Assembly: GCF_000235745.1 (NCBI RefSeq)
Contig: NZ_AGSX01000132.1
Span: 1 to 35,539 of the forward strand
Reading direction: 5' to 3'
DNA: 35,539 nucleotides
Source of the DNA: Stutzerimonas stutzeri SDM-LAC
GTDB taxonomy: Bacteria > Pseudomonadota > Gammaproteobacteria > Pseudomonadales > Pseudomonadaceae
Shown one piece after another: positions 7,679-15,944 of the stretch. The position numbers and the translations under genes are program-made. The notes beneath the pieces are model-generated. The model was not told the DNA's origin and searched no databases. It saw only the letters and a program-made list of their open reading frames with translations. Each line of letters starts with the position of its first letter. Positions within the stretch are counted from its first letter, which is position 1.

Positions 7679-9067
7679 CTACATGATGACCTTGTCGCGT
7701 AGTTTGTCGGCGGCCTGGTTGAGCGCCTGGATGACGCGCTCTTTATCGAAGTTTTGCACCCCGTTGGTGTCGAGGTACATCGAGAAGCCGGGCAGTTCGT
7801 GCTCGACGAAGCTGTTGGTGGCGCCCAGGTCGCGACGGAAGTCCACCACCTGGTAGATCTGCACCGGACGGGTGAAGCCCTTTACGGTGATCTGGCCTTT
7901 GTCACGGCACATGATGACGTCTTTGACCAGCGAATAGGTTTCGTGAGAAATGAGAATTTCCCCTGCCTCGGCGGAGCTTTCCAGTCGGCTCGCCAGATTC
8001 ACTTCGCGACCGATGATGGTGTAGTCCATTCGAGTGTCGGCGCCGAAGTTGCCGACCGTGCAGTAGCCTGTGTTGATACCCATGCGGATTTCCATCGGCT
8101 TGGTAATGCCTTGCCCGCGCCACTGCTGGCGCAGGACTTTCATGTGCTTGCGCATGGCAATCGCCATCGAAACCGCGGCCACAGCATCCTTCTTGGCGCC
8201 CTGGCTGGCGGGGTCGCCGAAAAACACCATCACGCAATCACCAACGAACTTGTCGATGGTGCCGCCGTACTTGAGGGTGATCTTCGACATCTCGTTGAGG
8301 TAGGTATTGAGCAGATCGGTGAGTGCTTCAGCTTCCAGTTCTTCGGACAGCTCGGTGAAGCCTTTGATATCCGAAAAGAACACCGTGAGTTTCTTGCGCT
8401 GGGTTTCCAGCCGGACAGTACGCTTGCCGGAGAAGATTGACTCCCACACCTGTGGCGACAGGTATTTGGCAAGATTGCGCGCCAATCGTGCAGCTTTCGC
8501 CTGTTGGGCTTCGACTTCGCTGCGTGCCTGCGCGAGGCGGATGCCTTGTTGATGCACGTAGTAGGCCGTTACGCATACGTACAGGGTGGTGAGCAGAATG
8601 CTGACGGCGGATACCAGAACCGAGCTGGCACCCTCGAAGCGCAAGGGCACCAGCAAGCTGGTCAGCCCAACGCCGATGCAGGCCATCAACAAGGTCATCA
8701 ACAGATGACGCAGGCTGCCGACCACCAGCGCGCTGAAACTCAGTGTGAGCAGAAACATCAGGCTTGGCACGAGGCTGCTTCCGAGCAGCACGATGCCCGC
8801 ACCTGCATTCAAGGCGTCCAGACACAGCAGGGTCTGAGAAGTCGCCTCAGGGTGTTCGCGCTTGAAGCGGTAGCTCAGGTGATAGGCGAAGTGCGGATAC
8901 AGGAGCGTATAAGGCACCATCCACAAGAGATCGAGGGAAAACTGCTGGGTATAGACACCGGCAGCGAGCGTGGCGGCACAGATCAGATAGGCGAAAACTC
9001 GGGCGTAATACTCGCGCAGTGGACGAGTCGCGAGTCCGTTACGTCGTTCACCGCTCACGGTTGACAT
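7679..9067 (-). CDS. cyaB: Membrane class III adenylate cyclase CyaB with MASE2 sensor domain
   Basis: This 462-residue protein matches P. aeruginosa CyaB in length and architecture; CyaB is the main source of cAMP for the Vfr virulence regulator there. Residues about 18-175 form a hydrophobic MASE2-type region of about six membrane segments. A short coiled linker (about 178-205) leads to a class III cyclase domain (about 222-410). The metal-binding aspartates are D233 (FFSDIKGF) and D277 (KFVGDCVMVFFGD). K273 is the substrate-binding lysine, and GREVNLASRLES carries the transition-state Asn and Arg. The catalytic set appears complete, so an active ATP cyclase is expected. Its 175-bp upstream region separates it from the DUF962 gene on the same strand. 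The environmental signal sensed by MASE2 is not known. Confidence 0.92.
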   Translation of the reverse strand: MSTVSGERRNGLATRPLREYYARVFAYLICAATLAAGVYTQQFSLDLLWMVPYTLLYPHFAYHLSYRFKREHPEATSQTLLCLDALNAGAGIVLLGSSLVPSLMFLLTLSFSALVVGSLRHLLMTLLMACIGVGLTSLLVPLRFEGASSVLVSAVSILLTTLYVCVTAYYVHQQGIRLAQARSEVEAQQAKAARLARNLAKYLSPQVWESIFSGKRTVRLETQRKKLTVFFSDIKGFTELSEELEAEALTDLLNTYLNEMSKITLKYGGTIDKFVGDCVMVFFGDPASQGAKKDAVAAVSMAIAMRKHMKVLRQQWRGQGITKPMEIRMGINTGYCTVGNFGADTRMDYTIIGREVNLASRLESSAEAGEILISHETYSLVKDVIMCRDKGQITVKGFTRPVQIYQVVDFRRDLGATNSFVEHELPGFSMYLDTNGVQNFDKERVIQALNQAADKLRDKVIM

Positions 9068-9242
9068 GATGGTTGCTATCCCTGAAAAGAGGCCGGCGCT
9101 CTGGAACGCGCCGTAAGAGGCTGCAGCGCATCGACCAGCGCTGGCGCGTGATCATAACCAAGTCGCCAGCACTGCGCCAAACCGCCGGTCCATTCCGTGA
9201 CCAATAGCCGGTGCGGCGCGGCATTGGCTGAGCGACCAGCGC

Positions 9243-9560
9243 TCAGAATCGGATCTTTCCGGTGAGCATGTCTTTCAACATCACCCAGTCGCCGAGAAAG
9301 CTGTACAGCGGGTACTGGAATGTCGCGGGGCGGTTCTTCTCGAAAATGAAATGGCCAACCCAGGCAAACCCGTAGCCGGCCAGTGGCATCGCCAGCAACC
9401 ATAGCCACTGCTGGCTGATCAACGCGTAGGCCAGGATTGCCAGTACCAGCGAACTGCCGATGTAGTGCAAACGTCTGCAGGTTGGGTTGCTGTGCTCGGC
9501 CAGGTAGAACGGATAGAAATCGGCGAAGCGGGTAAAACGCTCGGCGGTTTGCGTGCTCAT
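9243..9560 (-). CDS. DUF962 / Mpo1-like small membrane protein
   Basis: This 105-residue protein is of the DUF962 family, whose yeast member Mpo1 is a 2-hydroxy fatty acid dioxygenase. Family features are the N-terminal FADFYPFYLAEHSNPTCRRLHYIGS with conserved His residues. Two central hydrophobic helices (about 35-65) and a second HxxxExN-like segment (VGHFIFEKNRPATFQYP) follow. The paired histidines suggest an iron site, as in Mpo1. A ribosome site, GGAGGTG, sits a few bases before the ATG. The gene lies upstream of cyaB on the same strand but with a 175-bp gap, so co-transcription is uncertain. A CTGAGCG/CGCTCAG inverted repeat (9228-9246) overlaps its stop codon. Function in bacteria is unproven. 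Confidence 0.85.
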   Translation of the reverse strand: MSTQTAERFTRFADFYPFYLAEHSNPTCRRLHYIGSSLVLAILAYALISQQWLWLLAMPLAGYGFAWVGHFIFEKNRPATFQYPLYSFLGDWVMLKDMLTGKIRF

Positions 9561-9858
9561 GCCGCACCTCCTGTCATTGTGGTCGTTGCAGTCTAGAACC
9601 TCTGGCGTGTCAGGCTACCGACTTCGCGTGCCAGTTTAGTACCCTTGTGCGTGGCTTATCTGCTGGCCTTTGCCTGACCGGGTGATTTTCTTCCGCGGCT
9701 TCAAGCGCTGGTAAGCCACGGAAACCGGTGAATACCGCACACCGTGGTGGATATGACCACGCGGAACTTGTGCTTTCCTGTCATAGCCTTAGCTTGCATA
9801 TATATGACCGTGGCGCACCTGCGCCGCTTTCTTGCCGATACCCAAAGGATGACCTGCA
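9561..9858. other. Structured intergenic region between DUF962 and DUF808 genes
   Basis: This 298-bp divergent interval carries no supportable protein gene. It contains several inverted repeats: CGTGGCTTA (9650-9658) with TAAGCCACG (9712-9720), CGTGGT (9743-9748) with ACCACG (9756-9761), and GGCGCA (9812-9817) with TGCGCC (9820-9825). The last is followed by GCTTTCTT. An AT-rich CATATATATG at 9797-9806 could be the -10 of the downstream gene, with CTGTCA near 9772-9777 as a possible -35. Such dense structure could be regulatory DNA, a structured leader or a small RNA gene; none is proven. Confidence 0.4.
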
Positions 9859-10788
9859 TTGGCCAGTAGCCTTCTTGCCCTGATCGACGATATCGCTTCG
9901 ATTCTGGATGACGTTTCCCTGATGACCAAGGTGGCGGCGAAGAAAACCGCCGGCGTGCTTGGAGACGATCTTGCACTCAATGCTCAGCAGGTTACCGGCG
10001 TCAATGCGGACCGCGAGCTGCCGGTGGTCTGGGCCGTGGCCAAGGGGTCCATGCGCAACAAGCTGATTTTGGTGCCGGCTGCGTTGCTGATCAGCGCGTT
10101 CCTCCCCTGGGCCATCACGCCGTTGCTAATGCTGGGCGGTGCGTTTCTCTGTTTCGAAGGGTTTGAGAAGCTTGCGCACCGGTTCCTGCACCGCGATCAG
10201 GATCATCATGCGCAGCAAATGCAGGCGCTCGCCGATGAGAGCGTCGACATGGTCGCGTTCGAGCGCGACAAGATCAGCGGCGCGGTCCGCACCGATTTCA
10301 TCCTGTCCGCCGAGATCATCGCCATCACGCTGGGGACGGTCGCCGCTGCGAGCTTCGTCGAGCAGATTGCCGTGCTTGCAGGTATCGCAATCATCATGAC
10401 CATTGGCGTCTACGGTTTGGTTGCCGGCATCGTCAAACTCGACGACGCAGGTCTGGCGCTGAGCAAACGCACCAGTTCTGTGGCGCAATCGATGGGCCGC
10501 GGCATCCTCACGGTTGCGCCCTGGTTGATGAAGTCCTTGTCGGTGATCGGCACTGCCGCCATGTTCATGGTCGGCGGCGGCATTCTGACCCACGGCTTCA
10601 AGGCCATTCACCACTTCATCGAGGACAGCGCAGAGCACACGGTTGCGCTGCCGTACATTGGCTCGGTTCTGGCGGGGCTGTTGCCGACGCTGCTGGACGC
10701 CGCTTTCGGCATATTGGCCGGCGGTCTGGTGTTTGCAGTCGTCGAGCTGAGCAAGCGCCTGTTCAAACGCCGCTCCGAAGCCGCCTGA
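9859..10788 (+). CDS. DUF808 (YedI-family) inner-membrane protein
   Basis: This 309-residue membrane protein is of the DUF808/YedI family. Family signatures include [40 protein letters not shown] at the N-terminus (first 45 residues), split here by the start choice, and [11 protein letters not shown]. Several hydrophobic helices run from about 75 to 300. The start is TTG at 9859: an AAAGGAT ribosome site lies about ten bases upstream, and the family N-terminus begins at this codon. No biochemical role is established for the family. The deaminase gene follows after 47 bp in the same direction and may share its transcript. The 298-bp upstream region has repeats and an AT-rich -10-like element. 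Confidence 0.88.
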   Translation: MASSLLALIDDIASILDDVSLMTKVAAKKTAGVLGDDLALNAQQVTGVNADRELPVVWAVAKGSMRNKLILVPAALLISAFLPWAITPLLMLGGAFLCFEGFEKLAHRFLHRDQDHHAQQMQALADESVDMVAFERDKISGAVRTDFILSAEIIAITLGTVAAASFVEQIAVLAGIAIIMTIGVYGLVAGIVKLDDAGLALSKRTSSVAQSMGRGILTVAPWLMKSLSVIGTAAMFMVGGGILTHGFKAIHHFIEDSAEHTVALPYIGSVLAGLLPTLLDAAFGILAGGLVFAVVELSKRLFKRRSEAA

Positions 10789-10835
10789 TGGCGATCCTCC
10801 ACGATTTAGCTAACAAGACCGACGGAGCGCAGTGA

Positions 10836-11276
10836 ATGAACGAGTTCATGCAAGCAGCAATCGACGAAGCGCAGAAGGGGCTCGCCGAGGGCGGTATTCC
10901 AATCGGTTCGGTGATCGTCCACCGGGGGCGAATCATTGGCCGCGGCCACAACCGGCGGGTTCAGCAGGGCAGCGCAGTGCTGCACGGGGAGATGGATGCA
11001 TTCGAGAATGCCGGGCGGCAACCGGCCAGCGTTTACGCCGAGTCGATCCTCTATACCACGCTGTCGCCCTGTTCCATGTGCACCGGGGCGATTCTGCTAT
11101 ATGGCATTCCAAAGGTCGTGATCGGTGAGAATCAGACGTTCATGGGTGAAGAGCTGCTGCTACGTGGCCGCGGTGTTGAGGTCGAGGTGCTGCAGGACGC
11201 GAGCTGTGTCGAAATCATGCGCCGCTTTATCGCCGAAAGCCCCGAACTGTGGAACGAGGATATCGGCGAAACCTGA
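10836..11276 (+). CDS. Zinc-dependent cytosine deaminase, similar to fungal Fcy1
   Basis: This 146-residue cytidine/deoxycytidylate-deaminase-fold protein would usually be labelled nucleoside deaminase. Its motifs follow yeast cytosine deaminase closely as I recall that sequence. Zinc and catalytic residues are H50, E52 (LHGEMDAFEN), C79 and C82 (TTLSPCSMCTGA). F102, W139 and D142 (in LWNEDIGE) correspond in place and spacing to yeast Phe114, Trp152 and Asp155, which hold cytosine. The predicted reaction is cytosine to uracil plus ammonia in pyrimidine salvage. TadA tRNA deaminases lack the C-terminal WxxDIGE cap. The ATG has GGAG about ten bases upstream. The gene lies 47 bp after the DUF808 gene and converges on trkH with five bases between stop codons. 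Confidence 0.85.
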   Translation: MNEFMQAAIDEAQKGLAEGGIPIGSVIVHRGRIIGRGHNRRVQQGSAVLHGEMDAFENAGRQPASVYAESILYTTLSPCSMCTGAILLYGIPKVVIGENQTFMGEELLLRGRGVEVEVLQDASCVEIMRRFIAESPELWNEDIGET

Positions 11277-11281
11277 TCCGG

Positions 11282-12733
11282 TCAGTGGCGCCAGAAGGAA
11301 GGGGTCAGCATTACCAGCACGGTGATGATTTCCAGCCGGCCCAGCAACATCCCGAACGACAGCAGCCATTTCGCAGAATCCGGCAAGGTGGAAAAATTGC
11401 CCGCCGGACCGATGATTGGCCCGAGGCCGGGACCCACGTTGCACACCGCTGAAGCCGCGCCGGTAAGTGCGGTGATCGGATCCAGGCCAAGCAGCGCCAG
11501 GCATAGCGCAAGCACGCCGATCGTCATGGTGATAAAGAAAGAAAAGGTCAGAATCGAACGAACAATTTCCTCGTCGAGGTTGTGCCCGTTGTATTGCTGG
11601 CGGATCACTGCGCGCGGGTGGACTAGCTGCTTTAGGTTCGAACGCAGCAGGGTGTAAGCGACCTGAAAACGAAACATCTTCAGGCCGCCGGACGTAGACC
11701 CCGAGCAACCGCCAAGGAATGTGAGATAGAAGAACACCATGACCGCGAACCCGCCCCATTGGGTGTAGTCACTGACCGCATAACCGGTGGTCGTGATGAC
11801 CGATACAACGCTGAATGTCACGATCCGCAGGGAGTCGAGAAGATTGTCATCATGGTTGAACCAGTACCACAGACTGAATAACAGGCTCGTCCCCGCGAGC
11901 ATTACCAGAAACCCGCGAACCTGCTGATCCCCAAACAGCGCCCGACGGTCGCCGCGAGCGGTGGCTACGTACAGGGTGAACGGTAAGCTGCCCAAAATCA
12001 TGAAGAAGATCGCAACCCAATGCGTGGCTGGACCGAACTTGCCGAGCGATGCGTCGGAGGTTGAATAGCCGCCAGTCGCCACAGTGGACATCGCATGGTT
12101 GATCGCATCGAATCCGCTCATTCCTGCCAGCCAGAATGCGATAAACGCTGCCAGCGTAAAGACCAGGTAGATAACGATCAGGTACTTGCCGGCCATGTGC
12201 GAACGCGGCATGACTTTTTCTGACCAATCGGAGGATTCGGTCTGGAACAGCCGCATACCACCAACGCGTAACAGCGGCAGAATGGCCACGGCCATGCCGA
12301 TGAATCCAATGCCACCAAGCCAGTGCAGCAATGATCGCCAAATAAGCAGGCCCGGTGAGGCGCTATCGAGTCCCGAGAGCACGGTCGCACCGGTAGTGGT
12401 GATGCCGGACATGGTTTCGAAGAACGCATCGGTATAGCTGATGTGCTGAATGAGCATAAGCGGCAGGGCGGCGAAGCAGCATACGATCACCCAACTGACC
12501 GTAGTCAGGAAATACATGTCGCGCGGACGCAGGTTTGTATTGGCTGGGCGGCCGGGGGCAACCAGTGCAAAACCGCAGCCGAAGGTGATCAGGCTGGCCC
12601 AGAGAAACGCTTGCAGATCGTCGGTGCGATCAAAAGCGAACAGCGTGATCATCGGAATGACCATGCTGACTGCGAGTGTGATCAGGAAAATGCCGAGAAT
12701 GAAACCGATGATGCGCAGAGTCGGCAAGGCCAT
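11282..12733 (-). CDS. trkH: TrkH-family potassium uptake membrane subunit
   Basis: This 483-residue membrane protein is the potassium-translocating subunit of the Trk system, which works with the NAD-binding peripheral protein TrkA (not in the window). Four pore-loop repeats are visible: MSGITTTGATVLSG (about 112), MSTVATGGYS (about 216), SVITTTGYAVSD (about 312) and SAVCNVGPGLG (about 428). Each has the glycine of the selectivity filter. Surrounding segments are strongly hydrophobic, and the length is normal for the family. Its position between the deaminase and the YkgJ-type gene fits the PAO1 order as I recall it. The stop codon is five bases from the convergent deaminase stop, with no terminator between. 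Confidence 0.93.
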   Translation of the reverse strand: MALPTLRIIGFILGIFLITLAVSMVIPMITLFAFDRTDDLQAFLWASLITFGCGFALVAPGRPANTNLRPRDMYFLTTVSWVIVCCFAALPLMLIQHISYTDAFFETMSGITTTGATVLSGLDSASPGLLIWRSLLHWLGGIGFIGMAVAILPLLRVGGMRLFQTESSDWSEKVMPRSHMAGKYLIVIYLVFTLAAFIAFWLAGMSGFDAINHAMSTVATGGYSTSDASLGKFGPATHWVAIFFMILGSLPFTLYVATARGDRRALFGDQQVRGFLVMLAGTSLLFSLWYWFNHDDNLLDSLRIVTFSVVSVITTTGYAVSDYTQWGGFAVMVFFYLTFLGGCSGSTSGGLKMFRFQVAYTLLRSNLKQLVHPRAVIRQQYNGHNLDEEIVRSILTFSFFITMTIGVLALCLALLGLDPITALTGAASAVCNVGPGLGPIIGPAGNFSTLPDSAKWLLSFGMLLGRLEIITVLVMLTPSFWRH

Positions 12734-12829
12734 GTTTGATTGCTGCTCGGCTCGAAAAATGAGGCCGCCATTCTACGCCTGTCGCTGCGGCAGTAAACCG
12801 GCGATCAGCCTGTTGAAAAATCTTTTGCA

Positions 12830-12837
12830 CCCCCCCC
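12830..12837 (+). repeat. Homopolymer of eight cytosines upstream of the YkgJ-type gene
   Basis: Eight consecutive C residues lie in the 189-bp divergent region between trkH and the YkgJ-type gene. The tract sits downstream of TTGAAA (12813-12818) and just before TAGACC (12840-12845), so it could lie in a promoter spacer. Such tracts can change length by slippage, but a single sequence cannot show that it varies. Confidence 0.6.
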
Positions 12838-12922
12838 GGTAGACCTCTTCCCAAGTTCGTTGCGATGAATAGAATAGCCGTCCGGTGCCGGCCCTTTGCC
12901 GGTTTCTGAGTGTTCACCTTCC

Positions 12923-13294
12923 ATGTCCATCGACAACCCCTGCCTCACGTGCGGCGCCTGCTGCGCGCATTTTCGTGTGTCTTTCTTCTGGGGCGAGTGT
13001 GCCTCCTCTGGCGGTGCAGTGCCTGACAGCGCAACCGTGCAGGTCGGCCCATTTCACGTTGCGATGCTTGGGACAGAATCCAAGCCGGCGCGTTGTGTCG
13101 GGCTGATGGGCGAGGTGGGGTGCGGCGTACGTTGCACCATGTATGAGCAGCGCTCGAGCACCTGTCGCGAATTCGAAGCCTCCTGGGTCGGTGGTCAACA
13201 CAACGCGCATTGCGATACGGCTCGGGCGGCCCATGGTCTTCCGCCGCTGATGCCTCCGCTGGAGCCGCAGCTTGCGCCCGATCGGGTAGCCTGA
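12923..13294 (+). CDS. YkgJ-family zinc/iron-chelating cysteine-cluster protein
   Basis: This 123-residue protein begins MSIDNPCLTCGACCAHFRVS, with the CxxCGxCC signature at residues 7-13. A second cluster, RCTMYEQRSSTCREFEASW, resembles the C-x-IYExRPxxCRxF motif of the family. These cysteines are presumed to bind zinc or an iron-sulfur cluster; no activity is established. I chose the ATG at 12923, where family similarity begins. A TTG nine codons upstream is also open, and neither has a strong ribosome site. It is divergent from trkH and stands alone before the nitroreductase, with a 125-bp gap. The C-terminus is proline-rich and probably disordered. Confidence 0.82.
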   Translation: MSIDNPCLTCGACCAHFRVSFFWGECASSGGAVPDSATVQVGPFHVAMLGTESKPARCVGLMGEVGCGVRCTMYEQRSSTCREFEASWVGGQHNAHCDTARAAHGLPPLMPPLEPQLAPDRVA

Positions 13295-13419
13295 CGGCGA
13301 GCGGCAGCTCCGGGCCGGATCTTAGAACCGGTCATGCGATATGACGCTTGCCATAACTGTGCTGCCAAACGAACGGCTCGGGGCTCTAGAATGTCCGATT
13401 CGTTTTCGGAGGTAGTCGG

Positions 13420-13986
13420 ATGGAAGCTCTCGACCTGTTGCTCAAGCGCGTGTCTGTCACGCGGCTTACCGATCCTGCGCCGACCCCGGCTCAGCTGGAC
13501 GTGATGTTTCGTGCTGCCTTGCGTGCGCCGGACCACGGCCAGCTGCGTCCTTGGCGGTTCCTGACTATTCAGGGCGAAGCCCGCGAACAGTTGGGCAAGT
13601 TGATGGCTGAGTCGCTGCGTGTGCGCTCGCCCGAGGCGAGCGATGATGCCTTGCTGAAAGCCAGCAAGATGCCGTTGCGCGCGCCGCTGCTGGTGGTGGT
13701 CATTGCGCATGTGCAGCCGCACCCGAAGGTGCCCGGTTCAGAACAAGTGCTGGCCGTGTCCTGTGCGGCACACGGCTTGTTGCTGGCTGCGCATGCACAA
13801 GCTCTTGGCGCCGTCTGGCGTACAGGCGATTTCGCTTACGATCCGTATCTGGCCAAGGCGCTGGGATTGACTGGTGATGAGCAGATTCTGGGGTTCATTT
13901 ACGTCGGCACCCCCGAGGGAACGCCGCGGACCCCGCCGGAAGTGGACCCGCAGCAGTTTGTCAGTGAGTGGACCGGCGCACGCTAG
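13420..13986 (+). CDS. YdjA-type nitroreductase family protein
   Basis: This 188-residue flavoprotein is of the small nitroreductase group represented by E. coli YdjA. FMN contacts are suggested by the N-terminal LLLKRVSVTRL (RxS pattern near residues 9-13) and by RAPDHGQLRPWRF (about 34-46). The glycine-rich HAQALGAVWRTGD (about 125-137) and the C-terminal FIYVGTPEG complete the fold. Such enzymes use NAD(P)H to reduce an electrophile; the natural substrate is unknown. A strong GGAGG lies seven bases before the ATG. The stop codon is separated from the stop of the convergent cpxS-like gene by a single base. The place next to the Cpx-like genes fits PAO1 synteny from memory. Confidence 0.88.
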   Translation: MEALDLLLKRVSVTRLTDPAPTPAQLDVMFRAALRAPDHGQLRPWRFLTIQGEAREQLGKLMAESLRVRSPEASDDALLKASKMPLRAPLLVVVIAHVQPHPKVPGSEQVLAVSCAAHGLLLAAHAQALGAVWRTGDFAYDPYLAKALGLTGDEQILGFIYVGTPEGTPRTPPEVDPQQFVSEWTGAR

Positions 13987-13987
13987 G

Positions 13988-15337
13988 TCACTCCGCGTAT
14001 TGCAGATTTTCGATCGCTGGGTTCAGTGGCAGCTTCAGCGTGGCGATAAAGCCACCGTCAGGGTGATTACCCAACAGCAGCTCGCCGTTATGCCGTTCGG
14101 CGGCTCGGCGAGCAATCGCCAGGCCCAATCCGTGTCCGGCGGTGGTCTGTCCTGGTGCGCGGAAGAAGGGTTCGCTCAGCTGCGCGAGATGGGCTTCGTC
14201 GACCCCAGGCCCTTGGTCGCGGATGCTCAGTAGCAGGTGCTGTGTGTCGCTGCAGGCGCGCAGTTCTATCGGTACGCCTTCTGGATTGAAGCGCAAGGCG
14301 TTGCGTAACAGATTGTCCAGCGCGCGCTCGAGCATGTCCGGCCAGCCTTGCAGTTGGGCTTCGGTTTCGACGTAGCTGTCGATGCGTTGATTGGGCGAGA
14401 CGATGCGGGCGTTCTCCTCGAGCTGCCCGAATATCGCGCGCAAGTTGATGGGGCTCGGCGCGCCCGGGTCGGCGTCCAATCTTGCGAGCTCCAGGATCTC
14501 ACTGATCAGCGCCTCCAGACGATCACATTCCTTGGCCAGCCGCGGCCAGATGACCTCGCGTTCGGCCGGTGTAGCCCGCTCTGCCAACGCCAGTGCGATG
14601 CGCAGGCGTGCCAGTGGCGAACGCAGTTCGTGGGACACGTCACGCAGCAATTGACGCTGGCTGCCGATCAAGCTTTGCAGTCGGGCTCCCATGCGGTTGA
14701 AGTCCTTTGCAAGCACGCCCAGCTCGTCGCGCCGATTGGCCAGGCGTGCCAGCGAATTCTGTTGGTAGGTGGTCTGCCCGAGGTCATGCACGGCACCGCG
14801 AAGCCGATCGAGTGGGCGGGTAATCGACAGGGTTAGTAGCAGGCTGAAGCCAGTCAGGACGACCAAGGCGATACCAAGCGCACTCAGAGGCCAGAACAGG
14901 CTGCCTCGGTGCCAGGCCTGCAATTCCTGATTCGGGATGCGATAGATGAACAGGTAGGTATTACCGGTCTCGGGGCTGGTGTAGTCGGTGGTCAACCGCC
15001 GCCACGGGAGGCGACCGTCCCGGTGTTCCTGACGTGCTTCGAAAGCAGCGGCGCGAGCCGGAAAGGTGCCGCGGATGATCGGCTGACCGTTTTCAGCCAG
15101 AACCTGCACATCGACGCCGTAGCGGTTGCGATGCCGTTCGAGGAGGAACTGTGCAGTGATCGGCCCCTGGCGCTCGTATACCTTGGTCCACACCTCGGCC
15201 AGGCCGTTGACGCCAGGATGACGGTTGAGTATCCAGGTGTCCTGATTGAGCGCATGACCAAGCAGCATGGCCAAGCCTGCCACCAGCGCAATGGCTAGCC
15301 AAAACGTCGCGAGGATGCGCCAGAACAAAGATCGCAC
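13988..15337 (-). CDS. cpxS: Sensor histidine kinase, CpxA/CpxS-like
   Basis: This 449-residue inner-membrane kinase senses envelope state and is the likely partner of the response regulator at 15967-16644. Membrane helix 1 is about residues 7-29. A periplasmic sensor of about 115 residues follows, then membrane helix 2 (about 147-170), a HAMP linker (about 171-224), and a HisKA domain with phospho-acceptor H236 in LRDVSHELRSPLARLR. The ATPase domain has an N-box (LDNLLRNALRF), G1 (DQGPGV) and G2 (GHGLGLAIA). The order is regulator, CpxP-like gene, kinase, all leftward, with 80 bp before this gene. The CpxS name follows P. aeruginosa usage for the orthologous position; the assignment rests on architecture and synteny. 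Confidence 0.88.
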   Translation of the reverse strand: MRSLFWRILATFWLAIALVAGLAMLLGHALNQDTWILNRHPGVNGLAEVWTKVYERQGPITAQFLLERHRNRYGVDVQVLAENGQPIIRGTFPARAAAFEARQEHRDGRLPWRRLTTDYTSPETGNTYLFIYRIPNQELQAWHRGSLFWPLSALGIALVVLTGFSLLLTLSITRPLDRLRGAVHDLGQTTYQQNSLARLANRRDELGVLAKDFNRMGARLQSLIGSQRQLLRDVSHELRSPLARLRIALALAERATPAEREVIWPRLAKECDRLEALISEILELARLDADPGAPSPINLRAIFGQLEENARIVSPNQRIDSYVETEAQLQGWPDMLERALDNLLRNALRFNPEGVPIELRACSDTQHLLLSIRDQGPGVDEAHLAQLSEPFFRAPGQTTAGHGLGLAIARRAAERHNGELLLGNHPDGGFIATLKLPLNPAIENLQYAE

Positions 15338-15417
15338 CGGTCAGATACTCCGTGGAGAAGCCCGGTGCGCGTGGTCACTTGTGGGGGCGAACCGGGCGGG
15401 ATTGCTGTTTTAGCGGA

Positions 15418-15822
15418 TCAGTTTTTCTGATCGCGCTCGGCTTTCCATTGTTCGAATTCGGCGCGGTCAGCGCGCTTCGCGGCCATTTTTTCGTGCAGTT
15501 CGTCGAACTTCTTCTGCTGTTCCGGCTTGAGCAGGTCGCGCACTTGCTTCTGGGTTTTTTCCTGGCTGGCTTTCAGTTCTTCCTGCATGGCCTTGCGTTC
15601 GGCTTCGGGTAGCTTGTCCAGGTATCGTTGGGTGATCTCGCGATGATTGTTCATCTGCTCGCGCAACAACTGGCGCATCTCGTTCCGTTGCTCCTTGGTC
15701 AGATCGAGCTGCTCGAATGGCGAATGCTTGCCTCCGTGGTGACGCTGGCCATCGTCTGGCATAGCCATGGCAATCGCAGGAAGGGTTGAGGCGAACAGTA
15801 CGGCGATCAGAGTCTTGCGCAT
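15418..15822 (-). CDS. Periplasmic Spy/CpxP-family LTxxQ protein
   Basis: This 134-residue secreted protein has a signal peptide in residues 1-20 (MRKTLIAVLFASTLPAIAMA) and a mature, strongly helical, charged chain. Two LTxxQ-type motifs appear, LTKEQ (about 41-45) and LKPEQ (about 97-101), as in Spy and CpxP. Such proteins act as periplasmic chaperones, and CpxP also inhibits the Cpx kinase. Its place between the regulator and kinase genes supports the feedback role. A GGAG ribosome site lies just before the ATG. A candidate CpxR box and a sigma-70-like promoter lie in the 144-bp upstream gap, so induction by its neighbouring regulator is likely. Confidence 0.87.
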   Translation of the reverse strand: MRKTLIAVLFASTLPAIAMAMPDDGQRHHGGKHSPFEQLDLTKEQRNEMRQLLREQMNNHREITQRYLDKLPEAERKAMQEELKASQEKTQKQVRDLLKPEQQKKFDELHEKMAAKRADRAEFEQWKAERDQKN

Positions 15823-15898
15823 CTTGAGTTTCTCCTTGGTATGGAAACCGGTCGCCGGCTAGGCGCCTGTCGAGGGCACCTCAGCTGGCTTCGACTGG

Positions 15899-15928
15899 AT
15901 AAGCTCAGTCTAGGGCGCGCAAGGTCAA
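15899..15928 (-). promoter_or_regulatory. Putative sigma-70-like promoter of the CpxP-like gene
   Basis: On the minus strand TTGACC (15928-15923) and GCTTAT (15904-15899) are separated by 18 bases. The -35 is a good match and the -10 is weak, as expected for an activated promoter. Transcription would start near 15892 and give a leader of about 70 nt. The upstream GTAAA repeats lie in an activating position. Confidence 0.45.
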
Positions 15929-15944
15929 GGGCGGTCAGGGCTGG

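Noticed and set aside
9076-9567. 163-codon frame overlapping the DUF962 gene
   Set aside because: The DUF962 motifs read in the frame 9560-9243; the overlapping frame is arginine-rich without motifs.
10836-11276. Labelling the deaminase as TadA
   Set aside because: The C-terminal WxxDIGE cap and substrate-contact residues match cytosine deaminase, and the essential TadA is normally encoded elsewhere.
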